This document shows, piece after piece, positions 1 to 6,889 of a stretch of 16,642 nt of DNA. Within the stretch, counting starts at the first letter, position 1; each line of letters begins with the position of its first letter. Made by a program: the position numbers and the translations under genes. Origin of the DNA: an uncultured Eubacteriales bacterium (GTDB lineage Bacteria > Bacillota > Clostridia > Lachnospirales > Lachnospiraceae); contig CASFUI010000235.1 in assembly GCA_949297565.1 (NCBI GenBank), positions 1 through 16,642 on the forward strand, given 5' to 3'. Below the pieces are notes generated by a model. The model was not told where the DNA came from. It searched no databases and saw nothing but the letters and a program-made list of their open reading frames with translations.

Positions 1-1
1 A

Positions 2-1228
2 GTTATTATAGACGGAGTCTTCAATCATTGCGGCTCCTTCAATAAATGGCTGGACAGAGAGCATATTTACAGCCGAAGCAGAGACCAGTATGAGGTGGGG
101 GCTTATGAGAGATATGAAAGTCCCTATCACAGCTTTTTTAAATTTTACAGCGACCAGTGGCCGGATAACGGCTCGTATGACGGCTGGTGGGGGCACGATA
201 CGCTTCCAAAGCTGAATTATGAGGGCTCTAAGAAGCTTGAGGAGTATATTCTTAATATAGGCAGAAAATGGGTCTCAGAGCCTTATAATGTTGACGGCTG
301 GAGACTTGACGTGGCGGCGGATTTAGGTTATAGTCCCGAATATAATCACCAATTCTGGAAAAAGTTCAGAAATGCTGTCAAGGAGGCTAATCCTGATGCT
401 CTTATTCTGGCGGAGCATTACGGGGATTCCCATGACTGGCTTTCAGGCGGCGAGTGGGATACCGTTATGAACTATGATGCGTTTATGGAGCCTGTGACAT
501 GGTTTCTCACTGGTATGGAAAAGCACAGTGACCAATACCGTGAGGATATGCTCGGGAATGCGTCAAACTTTTTCGGAGCCATGCATCACAATATGTCGAG
601 AATGGGAAGCCAGGCGGTGGAGATTTCGATGAATGAGCTGTCTAATCATGACCATTCAAGATTTCTTACGAGGACAAATCGCAGAGTTGGGCGTACCGGC
701 TCAGTGGGCCCTGAGGCTGCGGGACAGAATATTGATAAAGCGGTGTTTATGGAAGCTGTTGTTATTCAGATGACATGGCCGGGAGCGCCGACTATATACT
801 ATGGTGATGAAGCCGGTGTGTGCGGCTGGACAGACCCGGACAACAGAAGAACTTATCCGTGGGGCAGTGAGGATAAGCTGCTCTTGGATTTTCACAGGGA
901 TATTATAAGAATGCATAAGGAATGTCGTGTGCTCAGAGACGGCTCATATAAACAGCTTGTCTCGGAGTATAATCTTATCGGATACGGACGTTTTAACCGC
1001 GAGGATGCGGTGATTGTAATTGTAAACAATTCTAATGATGAGAGAAGAGTGCGTGTTCCTGCGTGGGAGATTGGTCTTACGCGCAACACGGACATTGAGC
1101 AGATTTTTGTTACCTATGAGAACGGTTACAGTATGCAGCGTCTCGGCTACACAATAGCTGAGGGGTGGCTTGATATAGGGCTGAGAAAGAAATCTGCCGT
1201 TGTGCTTCGCAAATTAAAAAATATGTGA
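2..1228 (+). CDS. GH13 alpha-amylase-family glycoside hydrolase (neopullulanase/cyclomaltodextrinase-like), 5' truncated by the window
   Basis: This is a retaining alpha-glucan hydrolase of the GH13 (beta/alpha)8-barrel family, probably acting on maltodextrin or starch fragments. The reading frame is open from base 2, so the start and the N-terminal part lie outside the window; 408 residues are visible. All four classical GH13 regions are present. Region I is DGVFNHCG near the left edge. Region II is GWRLDVAAD, with nucleophile Asp at 308-310. Region III is LILAEHYG, with acid/base Glu at 413-415. Region IV is LSNHDHSRF, with the transition-state Asp at 650-652. After the barrel the C-terminal ~90 residues resemble the usual beta-sandwich domain (GRFNREDAVIVIVNN). 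No signal peptide can be judged because the N-terminus is missing. The family is certain from the motifs. The exact specificity (neopullulanase, maltogenic amylase, cyclomaltodextrinase or alpha-glucosidase) is not resolved. A GTG at 95 is internal and is not the start. Confidence 0.93.
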   Translation, partial: VIIDGVFNHCGSFNKWLDREHIYSRSRDQYEVGAYERYESPYHSFFKFYSDQWPDNGSYDGWWGHDTLPKLNYEGSKKLEEYILNIGRKWVSEPYNVDGWRLDVAADLGYSPEYNHQFWKKFRNAVKEANPDALILAEHYGDSHDWLSGGEWDTVMNYDAFMEPVTWFLTGMEKHSDQYREDMLGNASNFFGAMHHNMSRMGSQAVEISMNELSNHDHSRFLTRTNRRVGRTGSVGPEAAGQNIDKAVFMEAVVIQMTWPGAPTIYYGDEAGVCGWTDPDNRRTYPWGSEDKLLLDFHRDIIRMHKECRVLRDGSYKQLVSEYNLIGYGRFNREDAVIVIVNNSNDERRVRVPAWEIGLTRNTDIEQIFVTYENGYSMQRLGYTIAEGWLDIGLRKKSAVVLRKLKNM

Positions 1229-1281
1229 CAACTTTGGACAGAACAGTAACATATGAATACTGAAAGGAGCGGACATAAGAA

Positions 1282-2172
1282 ATGAGTAAAAGAAATACAG
1301 GTGATGAACCTAAAGCTGAAATAAAGCTCAACCGTAAAATGCGTATGTGGAATAAATACCGCAGCTACTGTATAGGCGGCGGAGCTGTTATTGTGCTTTT
1401 GATTATATTGGCGTTGATTTTTAAGGGGTGTTCAAATGGAAAGAATAACCCGGATGATGTCACTCAGCCGTCGTCAATGGCTGTTCTTGAGACTACGGCT
1501 CCGCCAGAGACGCAGAGTACTGCGGAGCAGACAACAACGCAGGCACAGGAGACGCAGCCTGAAACCACACAGACCGAGTCTTCGGGTAACTCTTACATGA
1601 TTGAGGGCTCTGCCGAGACGCAGGATTTCACGTCAGAGAGCGCGTTTTCCGACAGTGTTTTTCTTGGAGATTCTATTGCTGACGGTATCTCGTATTACGG
1701 GTATCTCTCAGATGCGCAGGTGGTTTCCGACGGAAATATGACCGCGCGCAATGCCGGGGATTATGTAGATACGGTTATGGCGTCAAATCCTAAAAATGTG
1801 ATTATTATGCTTGGCTTAAATGATGCTAATTACGGAACAATGAGCGCTGAAACAATAGTTTCAAATATAGGCAGCATTGTGTCGGCAATTCACGGTAAAA
1901 ATTCTGAGACTAAAGTTTATGTTATCTCAGTACTTCCTGTAACTTCAGATTTTGAGGGCAAGTCAAATGTGAGACAGAGTCTTATTGACGAGATAAACAG
2001 CGGTCTCAGTGAGAACGCTCAGACTATGAATGCGACATATATTGACGCCGCAAGCGCGTATAAGGACGGAAGCGGATATTTGAAGTCAGAGTGCACCGGA
2101 AACGGAAGCAATCTGTATAATGAATATTATCCGTTCCTGTTAAACGGTATCGCTAAGGCGCTTGGAAATTAA
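1282..2172 (+). CDS. Membrane-anchored SGNH/GDSL-hydrolase-like protein with incomplete catalytic set
   Basis: The 296-residue protein has a basic cytoplasmic N-terminus, one membrane segment (about residues 31-48), a Thr/Gln/Glu-rich low-complexity linker (about 60-105) and an extracytoplasmic domain from about 120. That domain shows SGNH block I (VFLGDSIADG, Ser131) and block III (MLGLNDANYG, Asn180). Family members usually act as esterases or acetyl-hydrolases on cell-wall or capsular polymers. The expected C-terminal DxxH pair is not visible: the region before the last helix reads GNGSNLYNEYYPFLLNG, with no His. Activity is therefore doubtful unless another residue substitutes. Cys50 follows the membrane segment but there is no proper lipobox. 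The start ATG has AAAGGAG 12 nt upstream, a slightly long spacing. The gene follows the amylase gene by 53 nt and precedes trmD by 26 nt, so co-transcription is plausible. The fold call is good; the function is inference. Confidence 0.82.
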   Translation: MSKRNTGDEPKAEIKLNRKMRMWNKYRSYCIGGGAVIVLLIILALIFKGCSNGKNNPDDVTQPSSMAVLETTAPPETQSTAEQTTTQAQETQPETTQTESSGNSYMIEGSAETQDFTSESAFSDSVFLGDSIADGISYYGYLSDAQVVSDGNMTARNAGDYVDTVMASNPKNVIIMLGLNDANYGTMSAETIVSNIGSIVSAIHGKNSETKVYVISVLPVTSDFEGKSNVRQSLIDEINSGLSENAQTMNATYIDAASAYKDGSGYLKSECTGNGSNLYNEYYPFLLNGIAKALGN

Positions 2173-2198
2173 AAAATACATTCAGAACGGAGTTTAGA

Positions 2199-2906
2199 AT
2201 GAACTTTCATGTATTGACATTGTTTCCCGATATGATTATACAGGGTGTGAATACAAGTATAACAGGGAGAGCCATAAAGAACGGTGTTGTCTCTGTCAGC
2301 GCGGTAAATATAAGAGATTATGCGGGTAATAAGCATATGAAGGTTGATGATTATCCGTACGGAGGAGGAGCCGGTCTGGTAATGCAGGCGGCTCCTGTCT
2401 GTGCCGCGTACGATGCTCTGGCGGAAAGTCTTGGGGAAAAGCCAAGGGTTGTATATATGACGCCCCAGGGCTATACATTTAATCAGAAAATGGCTCAGGA
2501 TTTCGCGAAAGAAGAACAGCTGGTTATTCTCTGCGGGCATTATGAGGGAATTGATGAGCGTGCTCTGGAGAGAATTGTTACTGATTATGTTTCTATAGGG
2601 GATTACGTGCTTACAGGAGGAGAGCTTCCGGCAATGGTTGTGATTGACGCCGTATCGAGACTTGTTCCCGGAGTGCTTCACAATTCGGAGTCTGCCGAGA
2701 CAGAGAGCTTTGAAAACGGACTTCTGGAATATCCGCAGTATACAAGACCGGAGGTGTTTGAGGGCAAACGCGTGCCTGAGGTTCTGTTGTCGGGCCATCA
2801 CGCGAATGTGGAGAAGTGGCGTCTTGAAAAGTCGATAGAGAGGACTAAAAAGTACAGACCGGATTTGTATCAGGCATATTGTGAGAAGAACGGTATAGGG
2901 ATTTAG
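2199..2906 (+). CDS. trmD: tRNA (guanine(37)-N1)-methyltransferase TrmD
   Basis: TrmD transfers a methyl group from S-adenosylmethionine to G37 of tRNAs with G36 (Leu, Pro and Arg types), which prevents +1 frameshifting. It is a homodimeric SPOUT enzyme with a trefoil knot. The 235-residue length is normal. Hallmarks are the N-terminus MNFHVLTLFPDM, the DDYPYGGGAGLVMQ segment, the cofactor region LCGHYEGIDER, the knot SIGDYVLTGGELPAMVVID and the C-terminal PQYTRPEVFEG followed by LSGHHANVEKWR. The ATG is preceded by CGGAG. In most Firmicutes trmD sits in an rpsP-rimM-trmD-rplS cluster. Here it follows an SGNH-type gene and precedes tRNA-Phe, with no rimM or rplS next to it. Identification is secure. 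Confidence 0.98.
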   Translation: MNFHVLTLFPDMIIQGVNTSITGRAIKNGVVSVSAVNIRDYAGNKHMKVDDYPYGGGAGLVMQAAPVCAAYDALAESLGEKPRVVYMTPQGYTFNQKMAQDFAKEEQLVILCGHYEGIDERALERIVTDYVSIGDYVLTGGELPAMVVIDAVSRLVPGVLHNSESAETESFENGLLEYPQYTRPEVFEGKRVPEVLLSGHHANVEKWRLEKSIERTKKYRPDLYQAYCEKNGIGI

Positions 2907-2953
2907 GCTTATACGGTTGTCTCTGACGAAGAAAATTATATATTTTGTAGTAC

Positions 2954-2982
2954 TTGACGGTATTGCTTTGTAATGGTAAAAT
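2954..2982 (+). promoter_or_regulatory. Sigma-70-type promoter of tRNA-Phe
   Basis: The -35 TTGACG (2954-2959) and -10 TAAAAT (2977-2982) are separated by exactly 17 bp and lie just upstream of the tRNA, with a predicted start near 2989. Each hexamer has one mismatch to consensus, consistent with a strong stable-RNA promoter. Confidence 0.85.
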
Positions 2983-2995
2983 ATAACAGAGTTTT

Positions 2996-3068
<73 letters not shown>

Positions 3069-3164
3069 TTGTTTTTTTATCGTTAATGTGCAGTAATACT
3101 GTGTTTATACTATATTAATATTAATCAAGTTTTTTAAAATAAATTGACATGACATTGAATAAGA

Positions 3165-3212
3165 CGGCATACAAAAATATTCGTGAGGATATATATTTTG
3201 TATGCCGTTTTT
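3165..3212 (+). terminator. Rho-independent-type terminator downstream of tRNA-Phe
   Basis: CGGCATACAAAA (3165-3176) is perfectly complementary to TTTTGTATGCCG (3196-3207). The stem can extend inward through TAT/ATA with one bulge. The loop is about 14-19 nt, and a TTTTT tract follows at 3208-3212. It lies about 100 nt beyond the tRNA and before the next gene. A-rich bases precede the 5' arm, so it could also work weakly on the opposite strand. Confidence 0.75.
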
Positions 3213-3285
3213 CAGCGAATTAAATATTTTAAATTTTTTAATGCAAATGTTTAAAAAGGGCAATATTATTTCATAAAAGTAGTAC

Positions 3286-3314
3286 TTGTTTGTGGGATTT
3301 ATATGTATTACAAT
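3286..3314 (+). promoter_or_regulatory. Candidate promoter of the diguanylate cyclase gene
   Basis: TTGTTT (3286-3291) and TACAAT (3309-3314) are separated by 17 bp, about 70 bp before the start codon. The -10 matches consensus at 5 of 6 positions and the -35 is weak. The ten bases GTAGTACTTG overlapping the -35 also occur at the tRNA-Phe promoter (2948-2957), which mildly supports a shared promoter context. Confidence 0.4.
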
Positions 3315-3385
3315 AAAAAATAGTGTAGCTGTTATAAATAGTAATTTTATAAAAAGCAGTATTGATGGCATTTAGGGGAATTGTG

Positions 3386-5164
3386 ATGAATGAGAGAGTT
3401 TATTTTAAGGGGAATGCGGTAATTGATGAGCAGCTCAATATGCTTGAAGCTGACGATGAAATAAAAAATTTTTTTTTTATGGGGGAAGAAAGCAATAATA
3501 ATGGCTTTGCGCTGGCGCGTATTATACATCCTGCGGATATGAGCATAATGGAGAATGCTGTAAAGACGGTGAAAAACGAGCATAACAGTGTTGCCGCCAT
3601 AAGGATTGCCGATAAAACAGGACGATACAGGTGGATACTCGCTGTTATGGAGAATGTTCCTGACAGTACTGAGCATAAAAGAACTATAAAGCTTTCTCTT
3701 AATGACATTGATTCCATGCTTAAGATGTCGGATATGTCTAACGGTATAAGTTCATACATGGAATATTTCAGTCTTATGGAATATTTAATGTTCTCGTATG
3801 ATGTATTTACTGACAGACTTCGCATTTTTATGATGGGGAGCAGTCAGCAGGTCAATTTTTATAACGGTACGCTTGCTGACTGGAGAAGCACCATGCTTGC
3901 AAACGGTAATGTAGACGACGTTACAAGGAATATATTCGATAATCTCTGTGATGATTTCTCAGGCGGCAGCGAGGTGTTTGAGCGTGAATTTAAGATGAAA
4001 ATATTTGAGAACTCGCAGGGGATGGAATGGTGCCTTGTAAAGGGAAAGACAATCGTTGACTTTAACGGGAAAAAGCATGTTATAGCAACGATGTCAAAGA
4101 TAAATCCGGTCAACGACGAGCATCGGATATGCTTTAATCTGGATGCGATTGATGCGGGCACGGATATTTTAAATAAGCGCGCGATTACAGAATACACAAA
4201 AAAGCTTATAGCATCAAAGCCTGACAAAGCTGTTACGATAGCTATTATAGATATAGATAATTTCAAGACAATAAACGATGAATTTGGTCACATGTTCGGT
4301 GACGAGGTAATAAGGAATGTTGCTGACGTTATCAAGTCCTCTGTTGAGGGCAAGGGAGTTGCCGGAAGAATCGGCGGTGATGAGATGTTTATCGTTGTCG
4401 AGGGGCTTGAGAACAACGAGGAAATAAGGCAGGTATTGAGGACGATACGCAATAATGTCTCGTTTATGTATAAAAATCAGCCCGATAAACCTCATGTGAC
4501 ATGTTCTATCGGCTCGTCCACATATCCGACTGACGGCAGCTCTTACGAGGAGCTGTTCAATATTGCCGATAAGATGCTCTACCTTGCAAAGGAGAAGGGC
4601 AAGAACAGGTATATCATATTTCTGCCTGACCTTCATGGCGATTACCTCAGAGGAGATGGTATGGCTAAGGCGGAAACTTATATGTTCTATAAATATAAGA
4701 AAATCGGCGTTATTAATGAGATTATTAATTCATACAGGGCAAACGGAGGCGCAAGCCTTTCGGAGGCTGCAAGGAAAGTTATGCTTGCCTTCAGTCTTGA
4801 CAGTATTTTTGTCTATCAGAGGCATTCAAGATACTGGCAGAGACGAGTGATAATCGGAGACGAGGATATTTGTGAGGATAACAGTTACCTCAATAATAAA
4901 GAATATATCGCCGATTTTACGGAGGATGGAATAGAGGTAATAGACAACATTCATTTTTTTGAGAGACGTGCTAAGGAGACAGTCGACGCATTCTTAAAAA
5001 TGGGAATTAATCAGGCTGTTCAGATTATTGTCAAGGAGCACGGAGATGATGATTTGATAGTGTCTTTTAACAGGAATAAACAGATGAGCAAGTGGAGCGA
5101 AATGGATATAGTTTATCTGGCGATACTTGGAAATGTTTTCGGAATGGGTTACTGTGATGATTGA
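3386..5164 (+). CDS. Diguanylate cyclase with sensory domains on both sides of GGDEF
   Basis: Predicted cytoplasmic 592-residue signalling protein that would make cyclic di-GMP from two GTP. I chose the ATG at 3386 because AGGGGA (3374-3379) lies at ideal spacing; a TTG at 3362 would add eight residues without such a site. Residues about 5-105 look PAS-like (IIHPADMSIMENAV, then GRYRWILAVM). Residues about 130-240 look like a second PAS-type domain. The GGDEF domain spans about 255-412, with the DIDNFK metal-binding Asp, the signature as GGDEM (330-334) and CSIGSSTYP. The tetrapeptide at the inhibitory-site position is EGKG instead of RxxD, so product inhibition through that site is unlikely. 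Residues about 440-587 resemble a GAF domain. No membrane segment is visible. A T10 tract lies at 3469-3478. The stop overlaps the following exonuclease gene by 8 nt. The Phe-to-Met change in the signature is probably tolerated, but activity is inference. Confidence 0.9.
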   Translation: MNERVYFKGNAVIDEQLNMLEADDEIKNFFFMGEESNNNGFALARIIHPADMSIMENAVKTVKNEHNSVAAIRIADKTGRYRWILAVMENVPDSTEHKRTIKLSLNDIDSMLKMSDMSNGISSYMEYFSLMEYLMFSYDVFTDRLRIFMMGSSQQVNFYNGTLADWRSTMLANGNVDDVTRNIFDNLCDDFSGGSEVFEREFKMKIFENSQGMEWCLVKGKTIVDFNGKKHVIATMSKINPVNDEHRICFNLDAIDAGTDILNKRAITEYTKKLIASKPDKAVTIAIIDIDNFKTINDEFGHMFGDEVIRNVADVIKSSVEGKGVAGRIGGDEMFIVVEGLENNEEIRQVLRTIRNNVSFMYKNQPDKPHVTCSIGSSTYPTDGSSYEELFNIADKMLYLAKEKGKNRYIIFLPDLHGDYLRGDGMAKAETYMFYKYKKIGVINEIINSYRANGGASLSEAARKVMLAFSLDSIFVYQRHSRYWQRRVIIGDEDICEDNSYLNNKEYIADFTEDGIEVIDNIHFFERRAKETVDAFLKMGINQAVQIIVKEHGDDDLIVSFNRNKQMSKWSEMDIVYLAILGNVFGMGYCDD

Positions 5165-5858
5165 TTTGTATGTTGCGGTTGATGTTGAGACGACAGGGCT
5201 GAATCCCGCAGATGACAAAATTATAGAAATAGGAATGGCAAAGGTATATAAGGGCTGTATTCAGGAGAGCTTTTCCACTCTGGTGTCGCCGGGGCTTGTC
5301 ATTGATGAGCGCATAACACGTCTTACGGGGATTACTATGGAAATGCTTGAGGGACAGCCTGTTATGTCTGACATTATCGGTGAGGTGCTTGATTTTATCG
5401 GTGAGGCTCCTATACTTGGTCATAATATAATATTCGATTACAGCTTTTTAAAGAAAGCTGCGGTTAATTCCGGGTTTAAGTTTGAAAAGCAGGGGATTGA
5501 CACACTAAAGCTTGCGAGGAGACTGCTGCCTGATTTACCGCACAAAAATCTTGAGTATCTCTGTGAATATTTTGATATAGACGCGGGAAATTCGCACAGG
5601 GCGTATGATGATGCGGTCAGCGCAAAGATGCTTTATGAAAAGCTTCATGGAATAAAGCCTGACGATGCAGGATTTGACGAGCTTATACAGCTTAATTATT
5701 CCGCAAAAAAGGATTCCCCTATAACAGCGGCTCAGAAGCGTTATCTCGGAGTTCTTGTGCAAAAACATAATCTTGCGCTTGGTGTTGACGTTGAGCTGCT
5801 AACAAAGAGCAGGGCATCGAGAATGATTGACAAAATAATTCTTCAGTACGGAAAATAA
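5157..5858 (+). CDS. DnaQ-like (DEDDh) 3'-5' exonuclease with C-terminal extension
   Basis: The 233-residue protein has the three exonuclease motifs of the DEDDh superfamily: Exo I VDVETTGLN (Asp9, Glu11), Exo II LGHNIIFDYSFL (Asp94) and Exo III HRAYDDA (His147, Asp152). It should remove nucleotides from DNA or RNA 3' ends with two metal ions. It resembles the epsilon/PolC proofreading fold as a free-standing protein. Residues about 185-233 form an additional helical module (ITAAQKRYLGVL, then LLTKSRASRMIDKII) that resembles short TxxQxxYL-type tails found on other bacterial and phage proteins; its role is unknown. The start is the ATG at 5157, giving the expected N-terminal beta-strand. An in-frame TTG at 5127 would add an unneeded tail inside the cyclase gene. 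The overlap with the cyclase stop suggests translational coupling. The fold is certain; the substrate is not. Confidence 0.88.
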   Translation: MIDLYVAVDVETTGLNPADDKIIEIGMAKVYKGCIQESFSTLVSPGLVIDERITRLTGITMEMLEGQPVMSDIIGEVLDFIGEAPILGHNIIFDYSFLKKAAVNSGFKFEKQGIDTLKLARRLLPDLPHKNLEYLCEYFDIDAGNSHRAYDDAVSAKMLYEKLHGIKPDDAGFDELIQLNYSAKKDSPITAAQKRYLGVLVQKHNLALGVDVELLTKSRASRMIDKIILQYGK

Positions 5859-5903
5859 TATAAGCTGTGTCTGCAAGCAAATTCTTTATTTAATTTCCGC
5901 GTA

Positions 5904-6503
5904 TTATGGAGTCAGTGTCTTAAGCTTTTTTAAAATTATATTTTTCGACATTGAATTGAGGGCTTCAGCGCTTGTTTTAAGGCGGGAAAGCCCTTTTGTG
6001 TCGCCTTTATCAAGATAATATTCGGCGAGCATAAAATAATTTGCTGAAACGTCAGAGCCGCATTTGATGCCGAATTCAAGGAAGGCTTGGGCCTGTTCGT
6101 CAAAGCCGTTTTCTCTCAGTGCAGTCGAGAGACGCACAATCGCGCGGCACAGTTTTGAAAAATTTTCATCGTATTCGCTCAGAGCCGAGAGGTTTGCGAC
6201 TCCGTATTCTATTTTTAAATCGGTGTTGCTCATTCCGGTCAGGTTGAGTATTTTTTTTTCTTTTAAGTCAGAGATGTCGTGCTGTGCTTTTTTAATTGTT
6301 TCGACATCAGTTTCCACAAAAGGAAGGGTGTCGGGAATTGTGATATAGTTAAGCTTTGAGATGTCCTTTTTTCTGCTCATATTGGCACGGCTTTCACGCT
6401 TTAAAAAATTTTCGTTGTCTGAGCCTGTCTTTTTTGAATTTTTTTTAAGATAGAATTGCAACAGAAAGAGTAATATTATAAAATAAGGCAGTATTAATTT
6501 CAT
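5904..6503 (-). CDS. Membrane-anchored protein of unknown function with TPR-like C-terminus
   Basis: I do not recognise this 199-residue protein. It starts with one hydrophobic segment (about residues 3-18) followed by Lys-rich residues, the signature of a single N-terminal anchor with the rest in the cytoplasm. A charged linker follows to about residue 85. Residues about 105-180 contain helix-turn-helix repeats with TPR-like spacing (FDEQAQAFLEFGIKCG, then NYFMLAEYYLDKGD), suggesting a protein-protein interaction scaffold. The start is supported by AAGGAG (complement of 6508-6513) 4-5 nt upstream of ATG. It is convergent with the exonuclease gene (45 nt between stops, no clear terminator) and divergent from the 38-aa gene. 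A small GTGCC/GGCAC inverted repeat lies at 6516-6529 just upstream of its ribosome binding site. The coding strand has an A9 run at 6251-6259. It is a real gene with function unassigned. Confidence 0.78.
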   Translation of the reverse strand: MKLILPYFIILLFLLQFYLKKNSKKTGSDNENFLKRESRANMSRKKDISKLNYITIPDTLPFVETDVETIKKAQHDISDLKEKKILNLTGMSNTDLKIEYGVANLSALSEYDENFSKLCRAIVRLSTALRENGFDEQAQAFLEFGIKCGSDVSANYFMLAEYYLDKGDTKGLSRLKTSAEALNSMSKNIILKKLKTLTP

Positions 6504-6541
6504 TTTTCTCCTTTCGTGCCAGATGGCACAACAAAATTATT

Positions 6542-6702
6542 AGAAATGAGGATAAGTGCGAAAAATCACGCTGAAGCGCTGATTTTTCACACAGCTATTT
6601 GTTTCTGAGCGAAAGCAAATAGCTTTGATGGCAGATGAAAAACCGCCTTCGCGGATTTCTCATCGCCTCTTCGCGACAAGTCGCTCAGAAATGAGGATTA
6701 TC
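6542..6702 (+). repeat. Structured intergenic repeat, copy A
   Basis: An approximately 160-bp element that matches 9609-9768 at roughly nine of ten positions by eye, including 46 identical bases ending at GAAATGAGG. AGAAATGAGGAT flanks it at 6542-6553 and 6687-6698. Inside are three strong hairpins. Hairpin 1 (6556-6592) pairs GTGCGAAAAATCA with TGATTTTTCACAC. Hairpin 2 pairs AGCTATTTG (6593-6601) with CAAATAGCT (6616-6624). Hairpin 3 (6634-6664) pairs GATGA..CCGC with GCGG..TCATC. A smaller stem GCGA-CAAG-TCGC lies at 6673-6684. A long-range inverted repeat, TTTCTGAGCGA (6602-6612) and TCGCTCAGAAA (6681-6691), spans the last part. The right end GAGGA is the Shine-Dalgarno sequence of the 38-aa gene. 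No transposase is present, so it is either a non-autonomous mobile repeat or a cis-acting RNA family. Confidence 0.85.
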
Positions 6703-6819
6703 ATGATAAATTTTAATAATAGAAAAAATAAAAAGATACTCACGGCTGTTATTATTATATTTTTAGTTGTGGCAATGGTTGTGCCTATGATAGTATCTGC
6801 GCTGCTTTCTTTTTACTAG
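6703..6819 (+). CDS. 38-residue single-pass membrane miniprotein
   Basis: The peptide is MINFNNRKNKKIL followed by a hydrophobic segment of about 22 residues (TAVIIIFLVVAMVVPMIVSALL) and SFY. It has a positively charged N-terminus and one membrane helix, so the N-terminus should face the cytoplasm. Start choice: GAGGA from the right end of repeat copy A lies about 5 nt before the ATG at 6703. The frame stays open back to 6625 through the repeat, but that ATG has no ribosome binding site, so the longer form is probably spurious. The composition and size are like the very small Firmicutes membrane proteins of the Prli42/DUF4044 kind, but I cannot assign it to either. It precedes the HypE-like gene by 70 nt on the same strand. 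Confidence 0.65.
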   Translation: MINFNNRKNKKILTAVIIIFLVVAMVVPMIVSALLSFY

Positions 6820-6889
6820 GTGATAAGAAATGCAGGCTGCTTATAGTTAATATATACTAAAGCATCAAAATTTTCAATGGAGAGCAAAA

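Larger units (their letters stand above)
3069..3385. other. AT-rich intergenic region between tRNA-Phe and the diguanylate cyclase gene
   Basis: This ~317-bp spacer is strongly AT-rich. It holds a T-run after the tRNA, a hairpin terminator (3165-3212) and a candidate promoter (3286-3314) for the downstream gene. No convincing open reading frame, conserved riboswitch core or further RNA gene was seen. Confidence 0.6.

Noticed and set aside
2169..2801. A 210-residue open frame on the minus strand
   Set aside because: It is antisense to trmD, whose identity is certain. The translated sequence has no recognisable domain.
3213..3385. A cyclic di-GMP riboswitch upstream of the cyclase gene
   Set aside because: No GEMM-type core or paired scaffold could be found in this AT-rich leader.
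5127..5156. TTG start for the DnaQ-like gene, ten codons upstream
   Set aside because: It would place MEMFSEWVTV before the conserved first beta-strand and lies deeper in the cyclase gene. The ATG at 5157 is better.
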